64,000 nucleotides of DNA from Polynucleobacter sp. MG-5-Ahmo-C2 (GCF_018687735.1 NZ_CP061304.1:620001-684000), one strand, 5' to 3'; shown: positions 21,526 through 29,952, counted from the stretch's first letter. Numbers and translations are program-made. Notes: a model not told the origin generated them from the letters alone.

Positions 21526-22017
21526 ATGTTCAGCTTTCTAAATCTATTTTCCAAGTCTAGGCAGACTTTTCCTTTCCAGCTAAATGATGGTGGCAGGGAA
21601 AAAGCGGGCTTTAAGGGCGGCGCTGGAGATTGTGTAGTCAGGTCGATCGCGATTGCTGCCAAGCTGCCCTATATTCAGGTCTATGAGGATCTCAGAAAAG
21701 CTAACGCGAGTTATGCTGAACTGCGGAGCGATCGTTTGGCAAGGCGGCTTAATAGCAAGGGATCATCACCTCGTAACGGAAACCATCGAAATGTGTTTCA
21801 TGACTACATCCTTGGGCTTGATTTTGAGTGGGTTCCAACGATGAAGATCGGTGCAGGCTGCCAGGTTCACCTGAGGTCTGATGAACTACCGAATGGCATA
21901 TTAATTGTGAAGGTTTCCAAGCACTTAACCGCCATAGTTGATGGGGTTATACTAGATACGCACGATCCATCACGCGGCGGAACTCGCTGTGTTTATGGCT
22001 ATTACATTCAAAAATAG
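21526..22017 (+). CDS. Conserved hypothetical protein, possible papain-like cysteine peptidase fold
   Basis: I do not know a named function. The 163-residue protein has a Cys in GAGDCVVRSIAIA (about residue 37), a His in SKHLTAIVDG (about residue 137) and an Asp/His cluster in DTHDPSRGGTR (about 146-152). A Cys at a helix start followed by His and Asp/Asn in later strands is the order found in papain-like and C39-like peptidases. Similar GDCVVRAIAIA proteins are, from memory, scattered in phages, plasmids and bacterial genomes. No signal peptide or membrane helix is seen. GGGGG lies upstream of the ATG. It lies in the accessory stretch after glcB. Confidence 0.6.
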   Translation: MFSFLNLFSKSRQTFPFQLNDGGREKAGFKGGAGDCVVRSIAIAAKLPYIQVYEDLRKANASYAELRSDRLARRLNSKGSSPRNGNHRNVFHDYILGLDFEWVPTMKIGAGCQVHLRSDELPNGILIVKVSKHLTAIVDGVILDTHDPSRGGTRCVYGYYIQK

Positions 22018-22034
22018 ACCCATCAACAGCCAAT

Positions 22035-22066
22035 AAAAAAGCCCCAGAGCAGTGCTCAAGGGCTTT
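22035..22066 (-). terminator. Intrinsic terminator between convergent genes
   Basis: The outer stem AAAGCCC/GGGCTTT (22038-22044 with 22060-22066) encloses a short GAGC/GCTC stem. On the minus strand it is followed by TTTTTTATT, so it best fits the end of the minus-strand 51-residue gene 50 nt away. On the plus strand the T-run is weak but it may also slow transcripts of the preceding plus-strand gene. Confidence 0.7.
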
Positions 22067-22115
22067 ATCAAAATTGACTGAAAATAGTCAAATTTGGCGT
22101 TAAACCAGTAAAAAA

Positions 22116-22271
22116 TTACCAATTTGCGCTATTTTTATGGCTTTTTTGCTCCATTACTTTAGCCTCTGCCCATGCAGCTGCGATGAGGGCAAAAAAGTCG
22201 CGAATCGCAAACAAAGGCTTGAAACTAAAGAGTGGTGCTTGGTGAAACTGTACTGAGTTTGAATGTGCCAT
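22116..22271 (-). CDS. Small protein of 51 residues, unknown function
   Basis: A 51-codon frame runs from ATG at 22271 to TAA at 22116. AAGGAG sits at 22279-22284, seven bases before the ATG, an ideal ribosome binding site. The protein starts MAHSNSVQFHQAPLF, has an aromatic and alanine-rich middle (FAIRDFFALIAAAWAEAK) that would form an amphipathic helix, and ends in a polar KSHKNSANW tail. I do not recognise the family. An intrinsic terminator follows, and the leader holds a 12-bp palindrome and repeats, so this looks like a complete, regulated single-gene unit. It is too short for usual gene-calling cut-offs. Confidence 0.65.
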   Translation of the reverse strand: MAHSNSVQFHQAPLFSFKPLFAIRDFFALIAAAWAEAKVMEQKSHKNSANW

Positions 22272-22286
22272 TTTAGAGCTCCTTTA

Positions 22287-22311
22287 AGGGTATACCCTAA
22301 TAATACCCTAA
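22287..22311 (-). promoter_or_regulatory. Palindrome and tandem TTAGGGTA repeats in the leader of the 51-residue gene
   Basis: AGGGTATACCCT (22287-22298) is a perfect 12-bp palindrome, three bases upstream of the ribosome binding site of the minus-strand small gene. On that strand TTAGGGTA occurs twice with an 11-bp period (22304-22311 and 22293-22300), and the palindrome adds the inverted half-site. A possible -10 TATTAT lies between the two copies. This looks like an operator of about one helical turn spacing; the regulator is unknown. Confidence 0.5.
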
Positions 22312-22349
22312 ACTACAGAGAAATGGTGCGAGGCAGCAAATAAATCTTT

Positions 22350-22832
22350 TTAGACCTTATGGTGATGGTTTTTTAGCTTCCAAGTCTCTCGGTAGGTACT
22401 TGTCATACCAATCATGATGGAAGTGGTCCAGGCAAGTGAAAAAAGCCCGCTAAAGGAGATGAAAAAAGCCAAACTCTTCCAGCCGTCAGGCAAGATGTCC
22501 TGAATAAATCCAAGGGTCGTATAGCAGCTACCTGCAAAGAGGATTGCATCAATGCCGCTATTTAATAACTGAGCCTGATAAACGAAGGTTGCCCAAATCA
22601 GCACTTCTGCAATATGTATGAGGGCAATAAAACAGAACGAGAGATAGAAGTGGAGAAAGACCCAGTGATACTCTTTTTTGGCAAGATTGGCTGTGGTCAT
22701 TCTTTCGAAGCGCATCAAGACGGTATTAATCGAGATTCCGTGGAATATCAAAATCAGAACTATCCCAGCCACACCCAACAGGATGTCTTGTAAGAGTGCT
22801 AAGTAGGTAAATTGGTAGGTCACTGGGGGCAT
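22350..22832 (-). CDS. Two-pore-helix ion channel family membrane protein with altered filter
   Basis: About four hydrophobic segments are seen in 160 residues. The C-terminal half has the helix-filter-helix layout of bacterial Ion_trans_2 potassium channels: GSCYTTLGF at the filter position, then a second helix (LAFFISFSGLFSLAWTT). In relatives the filter reads TTLGYGD; here it reads TTLGFIQD, so the GYG/GFG signature is lost. Ion selectivity is therefore uncertain. I chose ATG 22832; an ATG at 22895 in frame would add 21 residues and overlap the divergent MFS gene. It may be monocistronic. Confidence 0.65.
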   Translation of the reverse strand: MPPVTYQFTYLALLQDILLGVAGIVLILIFHGISINTVLMRFERMTTANLAKKEYHWVFLHFYLSFCFIALIHIAEVLIWATFVYQAQLLNSGIDAILFAGSCYTTLGFIQDILPDGWKSLAFFISFSGLFSLAWTTSIMIGMTSTYRETWKLKNHHHKV

Positions 22833-22872
22833 CTTATCGGCGCTTGTGTAAATATCAAATTTCTCATCAGCG

Positions 22873-24156
22873 TTGATAATGTCATACGGCACCATTCAAG
22901 TAAAGCGCGCATTGAACAATATTACCCATAGTCCAGAAACCCAAAAACGAGAATGTTTGTTCTTGTTTTCTTTAGCGGGCATACAGTTCACCCACATTTT
23001 GGACTTCATGATCATGATGCCGCTTGGGCCAGAGTTCATTCGGGTCTTGAATATTAATACCCATCAGTTTGGGCTTTTACTTTCTTCCTATACCTTTGCT
23101 GCTGCCGCGGCAGGAATTTTTGCTACCTATTATGTGGACCGCTTTGAGCGTAGGCAGTTGCTCTTAAGTCTTTACGTAATTTTTATCATTGCTACTCTAG
23201 CTTGCGGCTTGGCGCAAAATTATGAAACCTTATTCATTGCACGAGCATTCGCAGGTGCCTTTGGGGGCATTCTTGGTTCTCTGGTGCAAACCATTGTGGC
23301 AGATTCAATTCCATTTGAGCGCCGAGGTAAAGCCTTGGGAACAGTCATGGCTGCATTCTCAGTGTCCACTGTAGCAGGCGTGCCCCTCAGCTTGTTTCTA
23401 GCGCATCACATCTCTTATTTAGGGTGGCGCGCACCATTTATCTTTATTGGCGCAATCTCAACCTTGGTTTTTTATGTAGGCTACTTGCATATCCCCAAGA
23501 TTGCGGGGCACTTAGATCATGTGCATGAGGGTAGTCGACTGAGTCAAATTCTGAAGATTATGATTGCGCCTCAACATATCAAGGCCTTTATATTTATGGG
23601 ACTCATTATGATGACGGGATTTTCCGTCATTCCATATATCGCCGTTTATCTCACTACAAATGTAGGAATTAATAATTCGTATATTTCTCTAATCTATTTG
23701 TGCGGTGGGGTGGCAACGCTTATGAGCTCGCGGTTGATTGGTCATTTAGCTGATCGATATGGGAAGGTAAAGGTCTTTAGAGTGCTTGCCATCATTAGCT
23801 TAGTTCCTTTGCTTGTCACCACTAATCTTCCGGTGACGCCATTGTGGATTGTGCTGTTGAATTCCACCACATTCTTTATCTTAATTTCTGGACGAATGAT
23901 TCCGGCAATGGCAATGGTAAGCCAAGTGGTTGAAAGCAAAATTCGTGGAACCTTTATGAGTCTGATTGGTTCAGTGCAGATGTTGGCATCCGGAATTGCT
24001 TCGGTAGTTGCTGGTATGGTAGTGACGATTAATGCGGATGGCATGATGCAACACTACAACCTGGTTGGTTATGGGGCTGCAGTATGTGGCCTACTTACTT
24101 TTTGGCTGGTAGGATATATTCACGCAGATGCAAAAAAGCATTTAGAAAAGACTTGA
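22873..24156 (+). CDS. Major facilitator superfamily transporter (drug/sugar efflux type)
   Basis: A 12-helix MFS permease of about 400-427 residues. It opens with FTHILDFMIMMPLGPEF, as in DHA1/arabinose-efflux-like members, and has the MFS motif A-like GHLADRYGKVKV between helices 6 and 7 and YVDRFERRQLLL between helices 2 and 3. The substrate cannot be read from sequence. The start is uncertain: TTG 22873, ATG 22879, TTG 22912 and TTG 22957 are all in frame, with none having a clear ribosome binding site, and the first two overlap the possible longer form of the divergent channel gene. Confidence 0.85.
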   Translation: MIMSYGTIQVKRALNNITHSPETQKRECLFLFSLAGIQFTHILDFMIMMPLGPEFIRVLNINTHQFGLLLSSYTFAAAAAGIFATYYVDRFERRQLLLSLYVIFIIATLACGLAQNYETLFIARAFAGAFGGILGSLVQTIVADSIPFERRGKALGTVMAAFSVSTVAGVPLSLFLAHHISYLGWRAPFIFIGAISTLVFYVGYLHIPKIAGHLDHVHEGSRLSQILKIMIAPQHIKAFIFMGLIMMTGFSVIPYIAVYLTTNVGINNSYISLIYLCGGVATLMSSRLIGHLADRYGKVKVFRVLAIISLVPLLVTTNLPVTPLWIVLLNSTTFFILISGRMIPAMAMVSQVVESKIRGTFMSLIGSVQMLASGIASVVAGMVVTINADGMMQHYNLVGYGAAVCGLLTFWLVGYIHADAKKHLEKT

Positions 24157-24184
24157 TGAAACACATGGCACACAAGGAGACCAC

Positions 24185-24868
24185 ATGATTCAGTTTAAAA
24201 GACCCGACGGTAACTCTGTTGAAGGCTACTTGGTAGAGCCTGCAGATAAAGCCAATGCTCCGGGCGTTGTGGTCATTCAGGAGTGGTGGGGCTTGGATGA
24301 TGAGGTGAAGTCAGTGGCAGATCGTTTGGCAAAAGCCGGCTATCGTGCTCTAGTCCCCGATCTCTATCGCGGTAAGTTAGCCCTTGAAGCAAACGAGGCC
24401 GAGCATTTAATGAATGGCTTGAACTTTGGCGATGCTGCTACTCAAGATATTCGTGGCGCAGTTCAATATTTAAAAGCGACTGGTAGTCAGAAGGTTGCTG
24501 TTACTGGATTTTGTATGGGCGGTGCCCTGACGGTACTTTCCGCCTGTAATGTTCCTGAGCTTGATGGCACGATTGTTTGGTACGGCTATCCTCCTTTGGA
24601 ATATGTAGATGCTGCAGCTATTCAGAAGCCGATGTTGGCACACTGGGCTTTGCATGATGAGTTCTTTTCCATTACAGGCGTTGATCAGCTAGAGGAGAAG
24701 TTAAAACAAGCTGGCGCTAGCTATGAATTTTATCGCTACGATACTAAGCATGCTTTTGCTAATCCAAAGTCGGCTGTCCGTGGCTTGCCACCTTTAGAAT
24801 ACAACGCCGAGGCAGCGACATTGGCTTGGGATAGAACCCTAGAATTCTTGAAAAAGAATTTAGCTTAA
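24185..24868 (+). CDS. Dienelactone hydrolase family protein
   Basis: An alpha/beta hydrolase of 227 residues with the nucleophile elbow GFCMGG (Cys nucleophile as in carboxymethylenebutenolidase), the EWWGL segment near residue 36 that carries the Glu found in this family, Asp in HDEFF and the catalytic His in KHAFANP. No aromatic-degradation operon surrounds it, so a general esterase role is as likely as dienelactone cleavage. AAGGAG precedes the ATG at normal spacing. It is followed after 21 nt by a conserved hypothetical gene. Confidence 0.9.
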   Translation: MIQFKRPDGNSVEGYLVEPADKANAPGVVVIQEWWGLDDEVKSVADRLAKAGYRALVPDLYRGKLALEANEAEHLMNGLNFGDAATQDIRGAVQYLKATGSQKVAVTGFCMGGALTVLSACNVPELDGTIVWYGYPPLEYVDAAAIQKPMLAHWALHDEFFSITGVDQLEEKLKQAGASYEFYRYDTKHAFANPKSAVRGLPPLEYNAEAATLAWDRTLEFLKKNLA

Positions 24869-24889
24869 TTACCTATCAAGGTCTGCATC

Positions 24890-25387
24890 ATGCATTTATT
24901 CACCGAAAACCTTGCTGTAGAAATTGCTGCTTACTATCGCAATCTCGCCTTAGCGCATGGCGTTGTGCCAAAAGTATTTACCTTAGTTAACGGTGAGGGA
25001 GATCAATTTTTATTCTTCATCGATGATTTGGGCATGGAGAAGGAAGAGGAGGATCAGTTTTTGGCATATATCGTTAAAGAACATGATGCTGTCTCTTATG
25101 CGCGTGGCACCTTAGTGATCGTTGAAAAGAATCAGCAATATATCGAGTTTGCAATTGTGGATCGTGATGATGAAGAGGCAATCGTTTGCTCTGCAGAGTT
25201 AACGCGAGATATGGACGATAAGCCAATTGCTCTTACCGAGTTTGATAAAACGCTAGTCAAGAAAACATCAATTGTTTTTGGAAAACTCTTTGAGTCGGTC
25301 AAGCTATCGGAGGCAAAGCTAGAAGATTTTGAAAGTCTTTGGGAAGAAATGAAACCCAAGATTTTGCATCGATCCATGGGCATCTAG
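24890..25387 (+). CDS. Hypothetical protein, 165 residues, acidic and soluble
   Basis: I do not recognise a named family. The protein has no signal peptide or transmembrane helix. It contains alternating hydrophobic strands (VFTLV, QFLFFIDDLGM, GTLVIVEKNQQYIEFAIVD) and an acidic helical C-terminus. The strong acidic clusters (MEKEEEDQF, DRDDEEAIV) suggest a cytosolic protein. It lies 21 nt after the dienelactone hydrolase-like gene and 9 nt before azlC, so it is probably in the same operon. Confidence 0.75.
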   Translation: MHLFTENLAVEIAAYYRNLALAHGVVPKVFTLVNGEGDQFLFFIDDLGMEKEEEDQFLAYIVKEHDAVSYARGTLVIVEKNQQYIEFAIVDRDDEEAIVCSAELTRDMDDKPIALTEFDKTLVKKTSIVFGKLFESVKLSEAKLEDFESLWEEMKPKILHRSMGI

Positions 25388-25396
25388 TCCTCTCAA

Positions 25397-26125
25397 ATGA
25401 CGCCGGCACAACAGCGGGAATTTATTCATGGCTTTAAGGAGATGTCGCATTCTGCTGTGACGATCTTGACGTGGAGTTTGGTGACTGGCATTGCTATGGC
25501 AAAGTCCACCTTAACTGTTCAGCAAGCCATTGCAATGAGTCTGCTGGTATACGCAGGCTCAGCTCAACTCGCTGCACTACCTCTAATTGCGGTGGGCGCA
25601 CCTATTTGGGTGATATTGCTCACTTCTTTTATGGTGAACTTACGCTTTGTTATTTTCAGTCTCGGATTGCAAGCCCATTTTGCCTATCTATCTACTTGGC
25701 GCAGAATTGTGTTGGGCTATTTCACTACGGACTTTTCATATCTATCGCACATTAAGCGCTTCCCAAAACCGGAGACAAAAGAAGAATTGGCTGCCGATAA
25801 AGAGCACCTGCGCCTGTATTCCATGATGGGCTTTCAAGCTGCCAACTGGCTTGCTTGGCAGGTCAGCTCTATCACTGGAATTTTGCTTGCCAGTCAAATT
25901 CCAAAGGACTGGGGCTTGGAGTTTGCTGGTGCCGTTGCTTTGGTTGTCATTATTGGACCAATGTTGGATCGCGCTTCGGCAAGATGGGCTGCAGTCACTG
26001 CCGGGGTTGTTGCGGTCATGACCTACGGCATTACGTTTCGACTCAATATTATTTTAGCCATTGGTGCTGCTGTATTTGTGGGGATGGTTTTAGATAAATC
26101 TCCAAAAGAAGGGGTGATCTCATGA
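25397..26125 (+). CDS. azlC: AzlC family branched-chain amino acid exporter, large subunit
   Basis: The 242-residue membrane protein has five to seven hydrophobic helices and the family segments SLLVYAGSAQLAALPLI and FMVNLRFVIFSLGL. AzlC and AzlD together export branched-chain amino acids or azaleucine (known from Bacillus and Corynebacterium BrnFE). The partner azlD overlaps its stop by four bases (ATGA), a constant feature of these pairs. Substrate range in this organism is not shown. Confidence 0.88.
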   Translation: MTPAQQREFIHGFKEMSHSAVTILTWSLVTGIAMAKSTLTVQQAIAMSLLVYAGSAQLAALPLIAVGAPIWVILLTSFMVNLRFVIFSLGLQAHFAYLSTWRRIVLGYFTTDFSYLSHIKRFPKPETKEELAADKEHLRLYSMMGFQAANWLAWQVSSITGILLASQIPKDWGLEFAGAVALVVIIGPMLDRASARWAAVTAGVVAVMTYGITFRLNIILAIGAAVFVGMVLDKSPKEGVIS

Positions 26126-26448
26126 GTATTGCTTATCTCATTATTGGCATGATCATTGTTACTGTAGTGGCACGCAGTTTCTTTATTCTGCTGGGCGATC
26201 GCATCAAGATTTCAGAATGGGGTCTAGAGACCATTCGTTATGCACCTTTGGCTGCATTGATTGCAATTTTGGCACCTGAAATCTTTTTACCAGTCAGCGC
26301 CTCCAGCATTGCTGAATTTAACCTAAGACTTCCCAATATTTGGGGAGGAATTGCGGCAATGATTGCCTTTTATTTCAGCAAGAAAATGATTCCAACCCTC
26401 GTGATAGGAATGGCAGTTTATACAGCTGTTCGGTTTTGGTTCGCGTAA
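26122..26448 (+). CDS. azlD: AzlD family branched-chain amino acid exporter, small subunit
   Basis: A 108-residue protein with four hydrophobic helices and the typical ETIRYAPLAALIAILAPEI segment. It is the small partner of AzlC in the two-component exporter and overlaps it by 4 nt. An inverted repeat and the opposite-strand tRNA gene follow. Confidence 0.88.
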   Translation: MSIAYLIIGMIIVTVVARSFFILLGDRIKISEWGLETIRYAPLAALIAILAPEIFLPVSASSIAEFNLRLPNIWGGIAAMIAFYFSKKMIPTLVIGMAVYTAVRFWFA

Positions 26449-26480
26449 GTAGGTGAGATGGTGGCTTGCAATATGCCAAT

Positions 26481-26500
26481 TTGACCCCATATAAGGTCAA
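26481..26500. other. Inverted repeat between azlD and tRNA-Leu
   Basis: TTGACC-CCATATAA-GGTCAA is a perfect 6-bp inverted repeat 12 nt beyond the tRNA 3' end. It could form a short hairpin at the end of either converging transcript. It has no T-run, so its role as a terminator is weakly supported. Confidence 0.35.
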
Positions 26501-26511
26501 GTAGGAGTGTT

Positions 26512-26598
26512 TGGTGCCCAGGAAGGGACTCGAACCCCCACAACCTTACGATCGCCAGCACCTGAAGCTGGTGCGTCTACCAATTTCGCCACCTGGGC
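26512..26598 (-). tRNA. tRNA-Leu (anticodon CAG)
   Basis: Reading the minus strand, an acceptor stem GCCCAGG pairs with CCTGGGC followed by ACCA, so the CCA end is encoded. The anticodon arm is CCAGC-TTCAGGT-GCTGG with anticodon CAG, decoding CUG. The T arm GGGGGTTCGAGTCCC and a long variable arm (87 nt in total) mark a class II tRNA, as expected for leucine. A plus-strand frame beginning at 26511 is only its antisense. Confidence 0.97.
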
Positions 26599-26606
26599 AT
26601 GCCTCT

Positions 26607-26612
26607 ATTATA
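26607..26612 (-). promoter_or_regulatory. -10 box of tRNA-Leu
   Basis: TATAAT on the minus strand ends nine bases before the mature tRNA 5' end, so transcription would start at or just before the tRNA. No good TTGACA is seen upstream. The box lies inside an inverted repeat CCTCTA-TTA-TAGAGG. Confidence 0.6.
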
Positions 26613-26755
26613 GAGGGATGGCTATTCCAGGGGCTTTTCTGGGCTAATTTGTCTTTTTTCCTACAGACTCGATGGTTTGATACAGTAGCCTTATTCATAA
26701 CAAAAATAGATATCAATAGATATATAGCAAGGGCATGTATTGCCGAAGGAATTAA

Positions 26756-29140
26756 ATGCGTAAAGCAAAAGACTTGGTGCCGCGTGAGGCTGATCGTTTA
26801 GGAACAGTCCAGGGTCACCGAGATGGATTTGGATTTGTCATTCCCGATGATGGTGGTGAAGATATTTTTCTCTCTGAGCGAGAGATGTCTCGTGTCATGC
26901 ATGGCGATAGAGTCAATGTCAGGGTGTTAGGAACAGACCGACGTGGTCGGCCAGAAGGGCAGATTGTTGAGGTGGTTCTGCATGCCAACAAAGTTGTCAT
27001 TGGTCGCCTGTTAAATGAAAACGGCGTTCTCATTGTTGCGCCTGAAGATAATCGAATTGGTCATGACATTTTGATTCCGCCGAAGGGGCAAGGACAGGCT
27101 AAATTAGGTCAGGTGGTCAGTGTCGAGATTATTGACTACCCCGATAGTTATCGCCAAGCTGTTGGTCGAGTGGTTGAGGTTTTGGGCGAGATTGATGATC
27201 CCGGCATGGAGATCGAAATCGCTGTCCGTAAGTATGGTGTGCCTCACGAGTTCTCGGCTGCAGCGATGAAAGAGGCTGCAGCACTCCCAGACTCAGTTCA
27301 GCAAGAGGACTTAGAGGGGCGCGTAGATTTGCGCGATATCCCTTTGGTTACCATTGATGGCGCAGATGCTAGAGACTTCGACGATGCGGTGTATTGCGAA
27401 CCCATCATGTACGGCAAGACCAAAGCTTGGCGCTTGATTGTAGGTATTGCCGACGTGTCGCATTACGTTAAACCAGGCCATCCATTAGATGACGAAGGTT
27501 TGTTGCGCGCTACTTCAGTCTATTTTCCAAGGCGCGTTATTCCAATGTTGCCCGAGAAGATCTCCAATGGTCTGTGCTCCCTCAATCCTGGAGTAGATCG
27601 TTTGTGTATGGTCTGTGACTCTGTGGTGGATAACAACGGTATTGTCTTGGCCTATCAGTTCTACCCTGCGGTAATGCATTCTGCGCAACGTTTCACTTAT
27701 GACACGGTTTGGGAGATTCTATCGAATAGTAAGGGGCCTGAGGCTGCTCGATTTGCCCAGTTCCGCCCACTGCTTGGTAACCTCTACTCTTTATTCAAGA
27801 TCTTGTTATCTGCGCGTGAGAAGCGGGGTGCCATCGAGTTCGAGACTACCGAGACTCAGATCATTAGTAATGAGCTTGGTAAGATTTTGCGGATTGAGCC
27901 GCGCCTGCGCAATGATGCCCACCGCTTAATTGAAGAGTGCATGTTGACAGCAAACGTTTGTGCTGCTGATTTCATCGACAAGAATAAGCACTTGAGTCTG
28001 TATCGCGTGCATGGCGAGCCTTCTGAAGAGAAGTTGGTGACCTTGCGCCAGGTATTAAGAACCTCAGGCCTTTCTTTGGATGGCGGTGAGAAACCAAAAC
28101 CTCGTGATTTTGCAAAATTGATGCGTGAGATCAAAGATCGCCCTGATGCCAATATGTTGCAGTCAGTGGTGTTGCGCTCTATGCAGCAGGCTATGTATCA
28201 GCCAGATAATGAAGGTCACTTTGGCTTGTCATATCCAGCGTACTCTCATTTCACCAGTCCGATTCGTCGCTATCCAGACTTACTTACACATCGTGTGATT
28301 AAGTCGATACTGCAGAAGAAGCCTTACGCTCCCGTGCTCCCAGCAACTGTGCCTCTAAATCTGACGCTACCACGCAAAGGCAAAGGTCGCGAGAATGCAG
28401 TAAATGCTAAGAAGTCTCATAGTGACGCTAAAGCAGTCGCCGCCAAAGGCGCTAGACCACCCAAAGGTGCTAATGCCGCTTTGCCAATTTGGGGTCAATT
28501 GGGCGTGCATTGCTCATCCAATGAGCGTCGCGCCGATGAAGCCTCACGCGATGTTGAGGCATGGCTCAAGTGTTACTACATGCGTGATCATTTAGGCCAA
28601 GAATATGCCGGCACCGTAACGAGTGTTGCTAACTTTGGATTATTTATTCAGCTCGAGAACCTGTTTGTCGAAGGTATGGTTCACGTTACTGAATTGGGTG
28701 GTGATTACTTTCAGTATGACGAGGCTCGTCAAGAGTTGCGCGGAGAAAGAACGGGCATTCGTTATCGTTTAGGTGATCGCTTGCATGTTTTAGTTAGTCG
28801 TGTTGATTTAGATGCACGTAAGATTGAATTTAGTCTCGTCAAATCGATAGGTGCAGAGATAAGTGGCGCATCTAGTCGCCGTCAATTGCTATTGGCTGCT
28901 GATACTGGTAGGCCAAATAAGAAAGCTGCATCTAAAAAGAGTAGGCCAGAAAGCAAAACCCCACAAAAGCCTAGCGGCATAAATGTGAATGCTGCAAAGT
29001 CTGCTGGAACACTCAGTGCCAACCAATCTAAGAGCAAAGCCAGCCGCAAGAATGGTAAATCAAATCCTGGAAGAACTCCTGGTAAACCTGCTGGCACAAA
29101 ACCACCAGTACGAAACACTAGAGCTACCCGCCGTAAATAA
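26756..29140 (+). CDS. rnr: Ribonuclease R
   Basis: RNase R is a 3'-5' exoribonuclease of the RNB family that degrades structured RNA and takes part in tmRNA-linked quality control. Cold-shock-like domains cover about residues 15-150, the RNB domain about 190-520 with the metal-binding DGADARDFDDAV, and an S1 domain (GTVTSVANFGLFIQLENLFVEG) near 620. The C-terminal 100 residues are Lys/Ser/Pro-rich. A Lys/Ala-rich insertion of about 50 residues (roughly 525-580) separates the RNB core from the WGQLGVHCSSNERRADEA segment. The gene is followed by rlmB after 16 nt. Confidence 0.96.
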   Translation: MRKAKDLVPREADRLGTVQGHRDGFGFVIPDDGGEDIFLSEREMSRVMHGDRVNVRVLGTDRRGRPEGQIVEVVLHANKVVIGRLLNENGVLIVAPEDNRIGHDILIPPKGQGQAKLGQVVSVEIIDYPDSYRQAVGRVVEVLGEIDDPGMEIEIAVRKYGVPHEFSAAAMKEAAALPDSVQQEDLEGRVDLRDIPLVTIDGADARDFDDAVYCEPIMYGKTKAWRLIVGIADVSHYVKPGHPLDDEGLLRATSVYFPRRVIPMLPEKISNGLCSLNPGVDRLCMVCDSVVDNNGIVLAYQFYPAVMHSAQRFTYDTVWEILSNSKGPEAARFAQFRPLLGNLYSLFKILLSAREKRGAIEFETTETQIISNELGKILRIEPRLRNDAHRLIEECMLTANVCAADFIDKNKHLSLYRVHGEPSEEKLVTLRQVLRTSGLSLDGGEKPKPRDFAKLMREIKDRPDANMLQSVVLRSMQQAMYQPDNEGHFGLSYPAYSHFTSPIRRYPDLLTHRVIKSILQKKPYAPVLPATVPLNLTLPRKGKGRENAVNAKKSHSDAKAVAAKGARPPKGANAALPIWGQLGVHCSSNERRADEASRDVEAWLKCYYMRDHLGQEYAGTVTSVANFGLFIQLENLFVEGMVHVTELGGDYFQYDEARQELRGERTGIRYRLGDRLHVLVSRVDLDARKIEFSLVKSIGAEISGASSRRQLLLAADTGRPNKKAASKKSRPESKTPQKPSGINVNAAKSAGTLSANQSKSKASRKNGKSNPGRTPGKPAGTKPPVRNTRATRRK

Positions 29141-29156
29141 AAAGCGCACAAAATAG

Positions 29157-29915
29157 ATGAAACAAATATTAGTTGGTTTTCATGCGGTTCAGGCACGCTT
29201 ACGCGTTGACCCAGATAGTTTGAAAGCGGTTTACTTTGATCCCAGTCGTCGCGATAGGCGCATGGGGGATTTTTTAAAGCAAGCTGAAGAGGTATTGGGT
29301 GAGCGTTTGCATGCTGCTGATGCCGAGCGTTTACATAAGCTTACTGGGCATGATCGTCACCAAGGCGTCGTTGCTTTGGCTGAAAAAATGACCATCGCAC
29401 GGACCATTACTGAAGTAGTAGAAGATGCAGAGAGCGCTCAGAAGCAACCATTGTTCTTGGTTTTAGATGGTGTTACTGATCCACATAACTTTGGTGCTTG
29501 CCTGCGTGTGGCTGACGGGGCAGGTGTTGATGCGGTAGTGATTCCAAAAGATCGTTCCGCCTCTATTAATGCGACCGTCAGCAAGGTGTCGAGTGGGGCA
29601 TCTGAAGTCATGCCCGTAATTACTGTGACCAATCTTGTGCGTAGCATGAAGGAGATGCAGGAAGCAGGCGTCTGGTTAATTGGCACAGACGATGAGGCTG
29701 AAAAATCAATCTATGACCTCGATCTCACTGGCCCCATTGCAATAGTGATGGGAGCTGAAGGCGAGGGCATGCGTCGCCTTACAAAAGAAACCTGTGATGA
29801 GCTCGTACGCATACCCATGCAAGGTGTAGTAGAAAGTTTGAATGTTTCTGTTGCAAGTGGCGTATGCCTGTATGAGGCATTAAGACAGCGCCTAGCGAAA
29901 GCTGCCAAGAATTAA
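29157..29915 (+). CDS. rlmB: 23S rRNA (guanosine(2251)-2'-O)-methyltransferase RlmB
   Basis: A SpoU/TrmH-type SPOUT methyltransferase that makes Gm2251 in 23S rRNA. The N-terminal substrate-binding domain starts [13 protein letters not shown], and the knot motifs are visible as [22 protein letters not shown] (motif 1), [12 protein letters not shown] (motif 2) and [17 protein letters not shown] (motif 3). The length of 252 residues and the rnr-rlmB order match other proteobacteria. Confidence 0.95.
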   Translation: MKQILVGFHAVQARLRVDPDSLKAVYFDPSRRDRRMGDFLKQAEEVLGERLHAADAERLHKLTGHDRHQGVVALAEKMTIARTITEVVEDAESAQKQPLFLVLDGVTDPHNFGACLRVADGAGVDAVVIPKDRSASINATVSKVSSGASEVMPVITVTNLVRSMKEMQEAGVWLIGTDDEAEKSIYDLDLTGPIAIVMGAEGEGMRRLTKETCDELVRIPMQGVVESLNVSVASGVCLYEALRQRLAKAAKN

Positions 29916-29924
29916 TAGGTAGAA

Positions 29925-29952
29925 ACTGCTAGCGACTTACTTCGCTAGCAGT
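29925..29952. terminator. Hairpin between convergent rlmB and tal
   Basis: ACTGCTAGCG-N8-CGCTAGCAGT is a perfect 10-bp inverted repeat placed between the two convergent stop codons and running into the last codons of tal. It is a strong hairpin in both directions but has only TTT on the minus side, so it is probably a bidirectional, imperfect terminator or an mRNA end stabiliser. Confidence 0.55.

Noticed and set aside
26511..26801. 96-codon plus-strand reading frame
   Set aside because: Its first 88 bases are the antisense of tRNA-Leu and the rest overlaps the rnr start; no ribosome binding site or family resemblance.
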